A stretch of DNA of 64,000 nucleotides from Ceratotherium simum simum. Lineage: Eukaryota; Chordata; Mammalia; Perissodactyla; Rhinocerotidae. The stretch is from contig NW_004454179.1 in NCBI RefSeq assembly GCF_000283155.1, positions 3,754,480 to 3,818,479 of the forward strand, given 5' to 3'. A model generated the notes under the pieces. The model saw only the letters and a list, made by a program, of their open reading frames with translations, was not told the origin of the DNA and did not search any database. Positions 11,750 through 22,859 of the stretch are shown here, in pieces; the first letter of the stretch is position 1, and each line of letters opens with the position of its first letter. The translations under genes and the position numbers were made by a program.

Positions 11750-13020
11750 TTTCTTAAGCCTTCGTGCCAGACACTGGGAAACAAAGAAGAAAAGCCTCAA
11801 GCAGCTTACAGACTAGCAAGAGAGATAAACATGTTAACCAAAAGATGCTCTTCAGTGTGTTGGTGCCATAACAGAGGTAGATTATGAGTTACAGTGGAAG
11901 CACAAAGGCTAGAATGGCCAATTCCATCCTGGAAACTCAGAGAAGGCTACCCAAGAAGGCAAAGCTTGAATTACGTTTTAAAAGATGTGCAGAAGTTAGA
12001 GAAAGGGAGAGGTTCATTCCAGTTTGATGGAAGAGCTTACCTTCTGTGCAATGATGTAGCATGAAATAGCTTGGCACGTGACAGGAAATGGCAATCATTA
12101 GATAACAAGGTGTGAGGTGATGAGTCCTGGAGATGGGACTAGAAAGTTGATAAGTGTCTGGAGTTTGGACCTTGTAGCCAGTCCTTTCTAACCCCTCCAT
12201 TCATGCCATACATAGAAAATGAAAACACGTATGGCACACTGGGATAAAAGGTAGAAGCTTCTTGTGACTGGCAACACACCTGGCCCAACCTTGGCCACCA
12301 CTGGCATATTTTAATCCATTGCAGTACACGATTGGGGCACATGTTTTGGGAAGCTTTACTATGGGTAATGGAGTATCACTGAAGATTTTTAAGCTAGGAA
12401 ATACTATCATAAGATTTGCATTCTAAATCATGGTTTGGAAGATAAATCAGTATGAAGAATAAGATTGAAGCCAGGAAGGTCTGTGAGAAGGCAATGGCAA
12501 TAATCCAGAAAGAAATAGCAACAGTTTAAATCAGAATAGTGGCCACAGAAATAAAGAGAGCAGACAGATTCAAGATATAGTTACAAGGTAGAATTAATAA
12601 GCCTTATTGATTGACTGAATGTGGAGGGTGAAGGAGAAGAAAGAGTCTAAAATGGCTCCCAGCTTGAGTGAATGTTAGTTGATCCACCAGGATAGGAAAG
12701 AGAGGAAGAGAGGACCGTGAAGACAGGAGTTCTTAGGGACCTATTGAAGTGATGCACCAGTTTAGGTGTCGGTATCTGAAAGGTAGTTAGATACCAGGGT
12801 AGTTAAATAGGGTTCAGAGAGAGAACTGGAGTAGAGTTAAAGATATGGGGGTCATGGACAGATACAAGCGGTAGTTAAACCCCAGGGAATGGATGAGCTG
12901 GTTGAGAGAGGACTTAAGTGAGAAATGAAAAGGGCCAAGGTCATTTAAGGGGAACATGGAGGAAGGAAAGCCCGTGGGAATGACACTGGCATTTCTTTGA
13001 TACATAATAGGATCTTCTCA
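11750..13020 (+). repeat. Ancient LINE-like repeat, family unassigned
   Basis: The region has the wording of an old, widespread mammalian repeat: 'gtgccagacactgggaaaca', 'aagcagcttacagactagca', then 'gaaggctacccaagaaggca' and the 'gagttcttagggacctattg' part. It is strongly decayed. I think it is LINE-derived (L1M or L2 relatives) but cannot name the family. No coding potential remains. Confidence 0.4.
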
Positions 13021-13259
13021 ATTGACTGAACATTGCGATTCTTTGAAACGAATGACTCTCTTTAATCTTTCTAAATCCGTCTAAATTATCTGTAAAGGCG
13101 CCCATGGGAATGCCACAAAATTGGTCCCCTAATACAGTCTGAGGCCTATTGTGAAAAATGAATGTTTAAAAAATTATATCATTTAAAGTAATTTTAACAA
13201 GTCATAGTTATGGCTCTTGCTAACATATTACTAGAGTATATTGTGATTATCTACTTATA

Positions 13260-13375
13260 TGTCTAACCCTTCTCACTAGGCTGTGAAATCCTCAAAGTTC
13301 CCCAGCCCTAGTGTCTAGCCTGGTACCTGGCACATAGTACATAATTAAAAAATATTTGTGAATTAATACAAATTT
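13260..13375 (+). repeat. L2 LINE 3' end
   Basis: It shows the L2 terminal pattern: 'ctaggctgtgaaatcctcaa', 'cctggcacatagtacataat', 'aatatttgtgaatta'. Short, decayed fragment. Confidence 0.6.
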
Positions 13376-13539
13376 GAGTTTTAAAATTCAATATATACAG
13401 AGGATGATAACACTTTTTGGAACTCAGGTCCAGTAGTCTCTCCAAGGTTTTGCAATGGAAATACTATAAATGGGCAAGAGATACTATAGTTCTAAATGTG
13501 GCAGTGCCCCTCATAATAGTCAAAACTGATAATGATGCA

Positions 13540-13935
13540 TGATATATTCATAAAATATAATGTCATATAGTAAAGACAATAAATCAACTAAAACTACATA
13601 GAGCAACAAGGATAAATTTCACAAATACGATATTGCGTGAAAGAGGCCACATAAAAACAAGTGCATACTATAGAATTCCAATCATATGAAGTTTAAAAAC
13701 AAGCAAAACTAACGTATAGTTTTAGAAGTCTGGAGAGTAGCTATCTTTGGAGGGGATGTAGTGACGGGGAGGAGGCACAAGGAGGACTTTTGGAGAACTG
13801 ATTATGTTCTATTTCTTGATCTGGGTGTTCTTTTCATGAGTGCACTAAATTTGTAATCATTCATTGAGCTGTACACTTATGATTTGTGCATTTTCCTGTA
13901 TCGTTATACTTCAATAAAATACTATTTTACAAAAA
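13540..13935 (+). repeat. Old LINE-1 3' segment
   Basis: L1 3'-end features: 'gataaatttcacaaatacga', 'gtgaaagaggccacataaaa', 'ttcttgatctgggtgttctt', 'gagctgtacacttatgattt' and a 'ttatacttcaataaaata' end. Diverged, no open frame. Confidence 0.75.
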
Positions 13936-14269
13936 TAATTATGATACATGATACTACATGATAATTAATAACATTAAAGAAAATCTCTACAAGTACAGTA
14001 ACAGTATGGCATTAAGCAAGTAGTTGAACCTACACTAATTGGCCAATAAGAAAGGAGAGTGAAAGGAAGAAGTCAATGGGTTTCAGAAGGTGTGGGAGAC
14101 TTGGTTGGTTTATTGGCTAAAGACTCAAGGAGTTGCTAGTAACTGCATATCTGCATGGGATCAAAACCCAAAATGTCCTTACTATTTGATAAGACCATCT
14201 CAATTTCTGAGCTTTCAGTATAACTATCACCAAAGGGATCTTCACTTCATTAGATCAAAACTGGGGATG

Positions 14270-15935
14270 GAGGACTTCCAGTTCAGGCTGTGATGGAGTA
14301 ACTGATATTATCTTAGCCCCCCTGCCATAAATAAAGTATAGATAAATATGGACAAAATATTAAGAACATTTATTTTAGACTCTGAACAACAGGCTGTCCA
14401 AGACTTTAATGTCTGAGAGAAGGGAAACAAGTGAGGTAAGTCCTGCAACTGCCCCAGCTTTAGGTTTAAAGGTACTTAGATTCTGGCATAAAGAGAGAGA
14501 ACCCAAGCAAAGCAGAGCAGTCTTGCTCAGTTGAGGAGACAGAGATTTTAGTTCGGTGAGACTAAGACAGCTGGAATTCACAGAGAAACTATGAAAGAGG
14601 AGGATACCATGAAGAGAGAAACTTCAGAAATCTGCACACAGTCTAGGGAAAAAAAAGTACCGGGAAAAGAACAACTTTCAAGGAGCTATGAACTGAATAA
14701 CTGTGAAGCTCACAAAGTTTTGGGAGACTTTTGAGTTCTAATCAACCAGAGTGAAGAGATCTCATTAAACACCCAGGACATTCATTAGCAATCCAAAAAG
14801 TCCACCTCTTATGAATAAAAATAATCTAGCCACAGAGTTAAAGCTACTCTACTCTAAACCCATTCTAGAAGAGCTTAAAGTCAAACTTTGAAAGGATCAA
14901 GCTGATCCACAACTAAATTAACTATAGGCCAGAGCAAAGTTAAACACTCCTTAAAGGAAGACAACAAAACCTAGACTCTGTCCAGCATCCCATAAAAAAA
15001 ATACCAGACGTGAAAAGAAGTAGAAACGTGCAACCCATAATAAGGAGAAAAGTCAGTCAATATGGAGACCCAGAAACGACAGAGATGATGGAATTAGCAG
15101 GTAAGGACTTTCAAACTGTTATAAATATATCCCAGGACTTAAAGGAAAACATGAACACAATGAGGAAAAAAATAAAAATTATAGAAAAGATCCAAATGGA
15201 ACTTCTAGAGTTGAAAAATATAATACCCAAAATGAAAAACTCATTAGATGGACTTGACATCAACTTAGACACTACAGAAGAAAGAGAAGTGAACTTGAAG
15301 ACAGGAAACAGAAACTATCCAAACCAAAGCACAGAGAGAAAAGGGGATTAAAAAATGAATAATCTCAGTGATCTGTGAAACAAAATCAAACAGTCTAACA
15401 TTTGTATAATCAGAGTCTCAAAAATTCGGGGGTGTAGGCCAGTGGGGCAGGGGGAGAGAGAAAATGTTGGAGGAAATAATGGCTGCTAATTTTCCGTTGA
15501 TGAAAAATATCAACCTGGAAATCCAAGAAGCTCAATGATCCTCAAGCAGGATAAACACAGAGAAAATTACAACCTATACCAATGCATATCGGTGAAAATC
15601 AATAATAAAAAGTTGCCAGAGAAAACAAGGAAACAAAGATAAGAATTTAACTGACTTCTCATCAGAGACAATTCAAGCTAGAAGAAAACGGAACAAGATC
15701 TTTAAAGGAACGAAAGAAAAAAACTGTCAACCCATAATTGTATATCCAACAAAAATATTCCTCAAACACAAAAGAGAAATAAAGACACATTTCAGACAAA
15801 CAAAGACCGAGAGAATTAGTCGCCAGCAGAAAATGTTTTTAAAATTTCCTCAGGCTGAAGGAAAATGATACCATATAGAAACTTAGATCTGCACAAAGAA
15901 ATGAAGAGTGTTAGAAATGGTAAATATTTGAATAT
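14270..15935 (+). repeat. HAL1-type half-LINE (ORF1-like, no ORF2)
   Basis: The region carries L1 ORF1-like sequence without a following reverse-transcriptase ORF. A 113-codon open segment (15010-15351) is rich in Lys, Glu, Leu and Ile with heptad-like spacing, as in the coiled coil of the LINE-1 ORF1 RNA-binding protein. Downstream sequence has HAL1 landmarks: 'aaataatggctgctaatttt', 'aatccaagaagctcaatgat', 'gacttctcatcagagacaat', 'aagaaaaaaactgtcaaccc'. Stops and shifts break the frame. HAL1 elements are known L1 derivatives that lost ORF2 and moved with L1 enzymes. This copy is old and inactive; the left boundary is approximate. Confidence 0.7.
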
Positions 15936-16215
15936 ATATAAAAGATTTTTCTCCTCATTTTTAATCTCTTTAAAAGATAATTGACTGTCTTGAACAAAAT
16001 AATGTGTATCTATATATGAAGAATCTTATAACATTCCATTTCCTGTCTCCTGTTCTAAGATATCATTGTCACAATTGTCATACATTTTATTTCAACATAT
16101 TATAAATGTGGATACACATGCACCTACATGTACACACGTGCACACACAACTTGCAGGATGAAGGAAATATTCATCTTGGCAGAACTAGACCAGCCTTAAG
16201 GCATTTGTTTTTGTA

Positions 16216-16432
16216 GGGCAGTAACGGTTCAGAATGTAGGCTTGAGTGTTACAGCCTAGGTTAAATCTAGCTCCACCAGTTATTAACTATAAGACTCTGA
16301 GCAAGTTATATAACTAGACAAAGCCTCAATTTTCCTATCCATAAAATGGCAGTAGTGCCTATTTACTGTGTGAGTATGAAGACTAATTAAATTATCAAAT
16401 ACAAAGTGTCAGCACATTGCCTGCCTGGCAAG
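16216..16432 (+). repeat. MIR SINE
   Basis: MIR landmarks in + orientation: 'cctaggttaaatctagctcc', 'tgagcaagttatataactag', 'ctatccataaaatggcagta', 'gtcagcacattgcctg'. Confidence 0.8.
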
Positions 16433-16439
16433 AATAAAG

Positions 16440-17240
16440 ACTTGACAACAGGCAATGACTATTATCCTAAAGTCAAACATGTCCCCACCTTGCCGGATTT
16501 CAACTTGGCCAGACTCCAGTTGATCAAAAAATATGACAGGAACAAGGGAAAGTACGAGGTGGCAAAGGGCACTAAAATTCTTCATCTTCCAAAGCAGAAT
16601 AAAAGAAATCATAAAAAATTGATACATCAGTACCTAGAGACCTAGAAATGTGTAAGAGTATGATGACAACTACTGGAAGAGTTAAAAACAGAAATTGTTT
16701 ACAGTGATTGCCTCTGAGAGATGGGATTGGGGGAAGAGAGAAAAGATGTTATTCTTTATAGTATATCCTTTTGTCCTGTTAAAAAATTAAATGTTGCCTA
16801 AAACTTCAAAACCTAGTTCTATAATTTAAAAAGAATATGTGGAAAAAGTAGAAAGGTTAAATAAATATACCTGGATTTGTATCAAAATGGAACTTCTTGA
16901 GTGCTTTCTATCCCTACAACCACTGAAGGTGAAATTGCTGCTGCTTCAGAAGCCTAGTGCTGGCCTCGGATTAGCTTGTGGTAGCCAAGAACTGTGTGCA
17001 TGTGTGTGTGTGTGAACACACGCGCGAGTGTCCACACATCTGTTTGTCTGTAGAGTAAATAACTCTTTATGTTTAATGTTGCAATTCTCTGCTCACTGAC
17101 AGTTTGCGCAAGCCTTCTTCCTCCTTGAGGTCTCTTATTACTAAAAATTAATATTTTCCCCTTTTTGTTTGACAGCATGAAAAGTTGGAAAAAGATCCAG
17201 GAACGGGAAAAGAAATGGAGCAAGAGAGTGGAGGGAAAAT
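16440..17240. other. Intergenic DNA, no gene
   Basis: About 16640-16900 may be an old LINE 3' end, but it is too decayed to assign. A TG-rich tract with CG steps lies at 16991-17033. Nothing else supported. Confidence 0.4.
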
Positions 17241-17244
17241 AGTG

Positions 17245-17420
17245 GACATGAAAATAGAGGCTCTGAGAGAGGCTAAGTCACTTGTCTAAGGTCACACAGC
17301 TAATAAGGCAGCCAGGACAAGAGCCAGGCAGTCTGACTCCAGACCCCTGCTTTTAACCCTTATGCATTTAACAGTGCTTGGCATGTTTTGAGCATTTAAT
17401 AAATGGTAATTATTAAAATA
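17245..17420 (-). repeat. MIR SINE
   Basis: Reverse MIR landmarks: 'gaggctaagtcacttgtcta', 'aggtcacacagctaataagg', 'ccaggcagtctgactccaga', then a decayed tail to 17420. Confidence 0.75.
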
Positions 17421-18489
17421 TGAACTGAGTGGAAGTCAAATCCCAAGTAATAACAAGTTTGGGGTTAAAGTGGATTAGGTTGTCCTTTTATCATCTAGGG
17501 CCAAGTCTAAAGTTCAGGCATCATCACTCTCAAAGAATCTGCAAACAGAAGCAAGTTCCCACAGGAGGATGCACGGTCCCCGGGGTGCCAGAAATCATTT
17601 AACGGGAGCTACCTTTTGTAGTGTGGGAACAGAGGAGAATAGGAAAGCCAGGAATCACTGGAGAAAGTCCCAGCCATAGCAAGGCCTACAGAGTGCTCCT
17701 CTGCCCAACAGTGACTGCTTGGGGATCCAGCCATGTGAATTCCAAGCTGAGGAAATGGAGGTTGAGAGAGCTGAGTGGATTTGTCCAGACCACACAGAAG
17801 CCCGTGTCCTGACTCTCAGGCCAGTGTATGTCAAACTGAGAGGGAACAGGAAGCTAAACAAGTCACACACCACTCAGGCGTCAGTTTTGCATGATGCTAA
17901 GTAATGCTAGCATCATATTTTATTCCTCCATCATCCCTATCCTATCGCTGTGGGGACTGCAGCCTTGTCTCCGTTGTTCGCCACTCCGCCTCTGCTAAGA
18001 ACTGTAAATGGTCCAGTGTAGCACTCAACCAATGTTAGTTGAATGAGTTACATGAACAATGGTACTAAGATAAACATAAATATATTAAGGCATAGAATGG
18101 AATATTTACATAAATTTTTAAGACGGGACATGGGACATCAAAGAAATTTCTCATTTCTGATAAGGGCTTTAAACTCTGTCTCCAGAAATGGAAGTTTAGA
18201 GTTCCAAGTTCACACTTTTTAGCCATGTGGGATACTTGGATGGAAAAGTTTCGGAAGCCCAGAACACACTATACCATGCTATCTCTTTTCCTATCATTTC
18301 CTTTTTTTACGCATGGTCATCCTCCTTCTATAATTATGAACCAGAACTGAAGAGACGGCATGGCCAGTGCTGGGGAAAATATCTTTCACGTCTCCGTTTG
18401 TAGACAGACAGTTTATTTCAACTTTGGATCTACGTTGCTGGTGTATTAGCTCTCTGTTGCACACTCTCAGAAGGGTTTTCCCTGGCATC
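17421..18489. other. Intergenic DNA with MIR and L2 scraps
   Basis: About 17745-17825 looks like a short reverse MIR ('gctgaggaaatggaggttga', 'accacacagaagcccgtgtc'). About 17985-18055 resembles an L2 3' end ('ccaatgttagttgaatgagt'). No gene supported. Confidence 0.45.
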
Positions 18490-19425
18490 TTTTTAAACTT
18501 TTTTTTATTGTGGTAAAATATTGACAACATAAAATTTACCATTTTAACCATTTTTAAATGTACAGTTCAATGGCCTTAAGTGAATTCACATTGATGTACA
18601 ACTGTCACCACTATCCACTCAAGAACCTATTCACTATCCCAAACTGACACTCTGTACCCATTCAACAATAACTCCCATTCCCTCCTCCCATCAGCTCCTG
18701 GCAACCACAATTCTATTTTCTGTCTCTATGAATTTGACTGTTCTAGGCCCCTCATATAAGTGGAATCATACAGTATTCGTCCTTTTAGGTTTGGCTTATT
18801 TCACTTACCACATATCTTCAAGGTTCATCCATATTGTAGCATGTGTCAGAATTTCATTCCTTTTTAAGGTTGAATAATATTCCATTGTATGTATATACCA
18901 CATTTTGTTTATCCATTCATCTGTTGGTAGACACGGGTTGTTTCCACATTTTGGCTATTGCGAAGAATGCTGCTATGGACATGGGGGGACAAATATCTGT
19001 TTGAGTCCCTGCTTTGAATTCTTCTGGGTATACACTCAGAAAAGGAATTGCTGGATTATAAGCTAACTCTATGCTTAATTTTTGTGTGTGTGTGAGGAAG
19101 ATCAGGCCTGAGCTAACATCCATGCCAATCCTCCTCTTTTTGTTGAGGAAGACCAGCCCTGAGCTAACATCTATAGCCAATCCTCCTCCTTTTTTTCCCT
19201 TTTTCTCCCCAAAGCCCCAGTAGATAGTTGTATGTCATAGTTGCACACCCTGCTAGTTGCTGTATGAGGGACGCCACCTAAGCATGGCCAAAAAAGTGGT
19301 GCGTCGGTGCGCGCCCGGGATCCGCACCCGGGCCGCCAGTAGTGGAGCGCACACACTTAACCACTAAGCCATGGCGCCAGCCACCTCTATGCTTAATTTT
19401 TTTGAGGAACCAATCTTGGCATTTT
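18490..19425 (-). repeat. LINE-1 3' UTR, interrupted by ERE
   Basis: Antisense L1 3' sequence: 'taaaatttaccattttaacc', 'caatggccttaagtgaattc', 'ctcatataagtggaatcata', 'attccattgtatgtatatac'. It resumes after the ERE insertion at 19385. Old and diverged. Confidence 0.85.
19084..19384 (-). mobile_element. ERE SINE copy 1
   Basis: About 300 bp, bounded by an exact 17-bp target duplication (19067-19083 and 19385-19401, beginning 'ctctatgcttaat'). It contains the ERE antisense landmarks 'gaggaagaccagccctgagc', 'aagccccagtagatagttgt', 'cccgggatccgcacccgggc' and 'cttaaccactaagccatggc', the last being the antisense of the tRNA-like A-box head. It carries both the paired 'gaggaaga...gagctaacatc' units and the 'aagccccagtagatag' module. 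It sits in an older L1. Confidence 0.95.
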
Positions 19426-19591
19426 TTTTCCAGTTGTATTTCCAGAGTCAGCTCTTATCATCTATTTGAACAGTTTATTTTGTCTCTACGATGTAGTACC
19501 TAAATTTACACTAAACCACCTCTCTTTGCTTTCCCTCTTTCATTTACCGAGGTATTTAGAATTATGATCTTATGTGCCACAGAACTGATTT

Positions 19592-20239
19592 TGAAACCGG
19601 CAAAGAGTTAGCCATTGATGATTAAGTAGCTAGGGACCAAAGACTAGTTTTTTTCCTTTTTGCAATTACTGGCTATAGCTTTTAGCTGTTCCCCCGCCCA
19701 TCGTTAACTGTACTATTTAGGCAATATGCTATCTGACTCCCACTAGATTCCTATAGATAACATCTCTTTGAAGCCAGGGTCACCATGGTAATGGATGTTT
19801 GAGCTGTTTTTCAGGAATTTGAACCCCTTGTCCACTTCATGCTGGTTGAGACCACCAACCCATCAACTGGGCCCGCACAGATGTCAGATAAGAGACCTTT
19901 TGACGTCAAGAGGCTAAAAACTCCACCCTTGGGTCATGCCAACACCAAGATTTTGTGAACATGTGTCCCATGAAGGCATGAAGTCTGACTACGCTTGTGC
20001 AGATCATCAATTACCTCACCTCTCCTCACCTCCAATCATCTATCTCCACATTTCAGACCACCTTGCCCCCCTATCCCATAACTATCCCTGAGTCCCAGTT
20101 TTCAGGGAAGTGGATTTGAGACTCATTCTCCCATTTCCTCACGTGGCTGCCTTGTGATTAAACCCTCTCTCGCTGCAATCTCATCGTCTCGGTGATTGGC
20201 TTTCTGGGCAGCAGGCAAAACGAACCTGGTTCGGTAACA
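19592..20239 (+). mobile_element. Solo class-I ERV LTR
   Basis: A 648-bp block starts TGAAACCG and ends GGTAACA, flanked on both sides by the 4-bp duplication ATTT (19588-19591 and 20240-20243). Four-base duplications are usual for gamma-type (ERV1) elements. A polyadenylation signal ATTAAA lies near 20157, followed by a CA cleavage context. Both its start and its U5 end resemble the LTRs of the provirus at 40018-47979, read on that element's strand. No internal viral sequence is present, so this is the product of LTR-LTR recombination. The U3 body is too diverged to align confidently by eye. Confidence 0.8.
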
Positions 20240-20243
20240 ATTT

Positions 20244-21950
20244 TCCCCAAAGCACAAACACTGGACCTCACTCCTTGGAACCAACTGCCATTTTCCAAAT
20301 CATAAGGTGCATTAGTTAAAAGAGTAAGAAACTAACAGTTTTTGAGAAAACAAAAAAGCAGTCTTTCAAATCAGTACCAAGGTACCAGTCTGACATGAAT
20401 CAGGTAGGAAAAGAGAGTTCCTGATTTACAAATGTCTCACTTAAGAACATTCCTGATGTGCAAACAGTAGTGGAAGTCAGGAGGTGAACTCCCGCCACAG
20501 CAGCTGGAGGTCTCCGTCTGCCACCACTGAGGTGACAAGGAACTTGGACTCTCACTTGCTAATGGGACAGCAAGAAACCACCTCTATTCTACTTTCATCT
20601 TCCTTCTTCCTTCTTGACACCAGAACTGTGGGAGTGCCACCCCCATTGTGGTTACCTGGCATCATAGTGAGAGCTCCTGTTCTCACTTAGGATTGAATTC
20701 CTTCAGAAGCAGAAGAGTTTCAGGTGGAATACTGCATGACTTTGTAGACAGAAGCAGTGCTCTTTCACATCTAGTCAACAAATCTGTGTCCACTCCATCT
20801 CCTAACTACCTCAAAATCAATCCTTGCTCCCTGCTTCCTCTGCCTTGGGTTAGAACCTCCCCTAGACCACTGCAATGGGCTCTGAGATGGTCTCCCCCAC
20901 AGTTAGGATTTCTGTCCCACCCTTCACACTATGGGGGAAATCCATTTCTCACCAGCTCGATGTCATTGTCACCAGAGCCTTGAAATGACAATGCTTACAG
21001 AAGAACTTAACTACGCTACACCTCTTCTGGGTGGAGCTGCAACAGAGCCCTGTCTTCTTACTTCTAGTCTGGTCCATACTTTCCAGTTGCTTTTTATATT
21101 TGCATGGCTCACGTTTGTTTACCAAACCAGAAAATATCATTCATATATCAAGGTCAGCAGCAGAGGGAAAGGAAGTTAAAGCGAATAAACCGCAAGACCA
21201 AAATCATCCCATCACCCTCTAGTCACTTTAGTCGATACTGGTGTGGTACCCATTTTCTTCTCTCTTTCTTCTCCCCTTTTGAGGATGGTGTTGAAAGTGA
21301 ACTAGCAAAGTACTTGCTCAAATCATCCCAGTTCTTTCTTCCTTACACTTCCTAGGCACCATCGTCACCATTTGAAGAGGGGGATCTTCAAACCTTCTGC
21401 ACTAAATCTCAGGATGCAATTGTGAAACTACACTTGATTTCTAGACTTTTGGAGAAGCTTCTTGGTTCTTGCTTTATGACCGTGATCTATCACTCTCACC
21501 ACCCCTCCCTCAATTTCCTCACTAAAACACCACCACAACAAACACAACCAACAACAATAAAATCAGTCGCACATATTTTTGTAAGCAGCATTAAATTCTT
21601 TTTAAGAAAAGGCAAAGGTTTGTTAATCAAGTTAGAATTCAGGTGATCATCTGTCCCAGTTTGCCTAGGACAGTCCCAGTTTATACCTGTTACCCTGCAT
21701 AATTTTTTAAAAGAGCTCTCCCTTTCACTCTAAAAGAAAAGGGGTGGAGAAGAGCTGGAGCGGGGAAGGTGCTGGTTCCTGTGAGGAGGGTGGAGAGGCA
21801 GGAGTGAGGGCAAAAAAATAAATTAATTAGTACTAAAAGGAAAAAGGAAAAGAAGGGTTCCAGTTTAGAGGATAAATTATATGTTCACTCTAGTTAAAAA
21901 TACACCTTGATTTTCCAGTAAAGTGCTTTCCAGGTCACGCTGTGCTTTCG
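20244..21950. other. Intergenic DNA with an L2 fragment
   Basis: About 20830-20960 resembles L2 ('gaccactgcaatgggctctg'). The remainder has only short featureless frames. About 150 bases around 21520-21570 are rich in CAA and ACA. Confidence 0.4.
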
Positions 21951-21960
21951 CCCACTTTAT

Positions 21961-22163
21961 AATTTTATTTATTTATTTTTTTCTCCCAAAGCCCCAGTAG
22001 ATAGTTGTATGTCATAGCTGCACATCCTTCTAGCTGCTGTTCGCGGGACACGGCCCCAGCATGGCCGGAGAAGCGGTGGGTCGGTGAGCGACCGGGATCC
22101 AAACACAGGCCGCCAGCAGCGGAGCGTGCGCCCCCAACCGCCAAGCCACGGGGCCGGCCCTCC
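21961..22163 (-). mobile_element. ERE SINE copy 2
   Basis: Flanked by a 10-bp duplication CCCACTTTAT (21951-21960 and 22164-22173). It has the ERE antisense module 'aagccccagtagatagttgt' and ends 'gccacggggccggccc', the antisense of the SINE head. It carries many CG dinucleotides, suggesting a rather young copy. It lacks the paired 'gaggaaga' units of copy 1. Confidence 0.95.
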
Positions 22164-22254
22164 CCCACTTTATTACACTTTATTTGAATAACTGCAAATT
22201 TGGGAGAGAAACATTTTATCTCCACTAATTAAATGAAATGAACAAGGCTCCAAG

Positions 22255-22345
22255 TAGTACGGTGGTGACTGTTCCAGGTCACACACTCAGGGACAGAATC
22301 AGGGCCAGAACCCAGGACTTCTGACTTCAAGTTCAATATTGTTCA
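22255..22345 (-). repeat. MIR SINE fragment
   Basis: Reverse MIR core: 'ccaggtcacacactcaggga', 'cagggccagaacccaggact', 'tctgacttcaagttcaat'. Confidence 0.7.
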
Positions 22346-22619
22346 GCTGTGGACCACTTCCTGTAAATATCTGAATAAAGGCAAACCTTACTCTCGTTTG
22401 GTAATCTGCTTGCGCTCGGCCCTAGAAGAGTTTAGACAGGTTCCTCCTTGCCCAGAGACTGTCCCTCTACATCTAAAGCAAGCAGAGACGGAAGAAGATT
22501 TGCGTAAACATAAACAGGTTATTAGTGAATCCTGGGGCCAAACGACATAACATCTTTCATTGTACCAGGTGTAATTACACCCGATTATTGGAATCTTACA
22601 TCTAACCAAATTAGGATCT

Positions 22620-22695
22620 CTCAGTTGGAAGGAAGGGAGGAAAGGAGGGAGGGAGGGAAGAAGGAAGGAAGGAGGGAAAGGAGGAGGGCAGGCAA
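22620..22695. repeat. Purine-rich (GGAA/GGGA)n microsatellite
   Basis: An uninterrupted purine tract of GGAAG and GGGA units on the + strand, about 0.2 kb upstream of the CpG island. Such tracts are length-variable. Confidence 0.9.
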
Positions 22696-22859
22696 AGAGC
22701 AATAATGAATGCCAACTGTTACAAAAAACATATAAATGGGTTCTGCCCCAGTCTTACAGATATATTCTCCCTATGGTTACATGCTAATCTTTTTTTTAAA
22801 ACCTAAAAGCAGTAAAATTGTACCCTCCTTGGATAAGTGGCAATGAGACAACAGGGGGA

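Noticed and set aside
14270..15935. A coiled-coil host protein at 15010-15351
   Set aside because: Sequence and context are those of a HAL1/L1 ORF1 remnant with downstream frame breaks.
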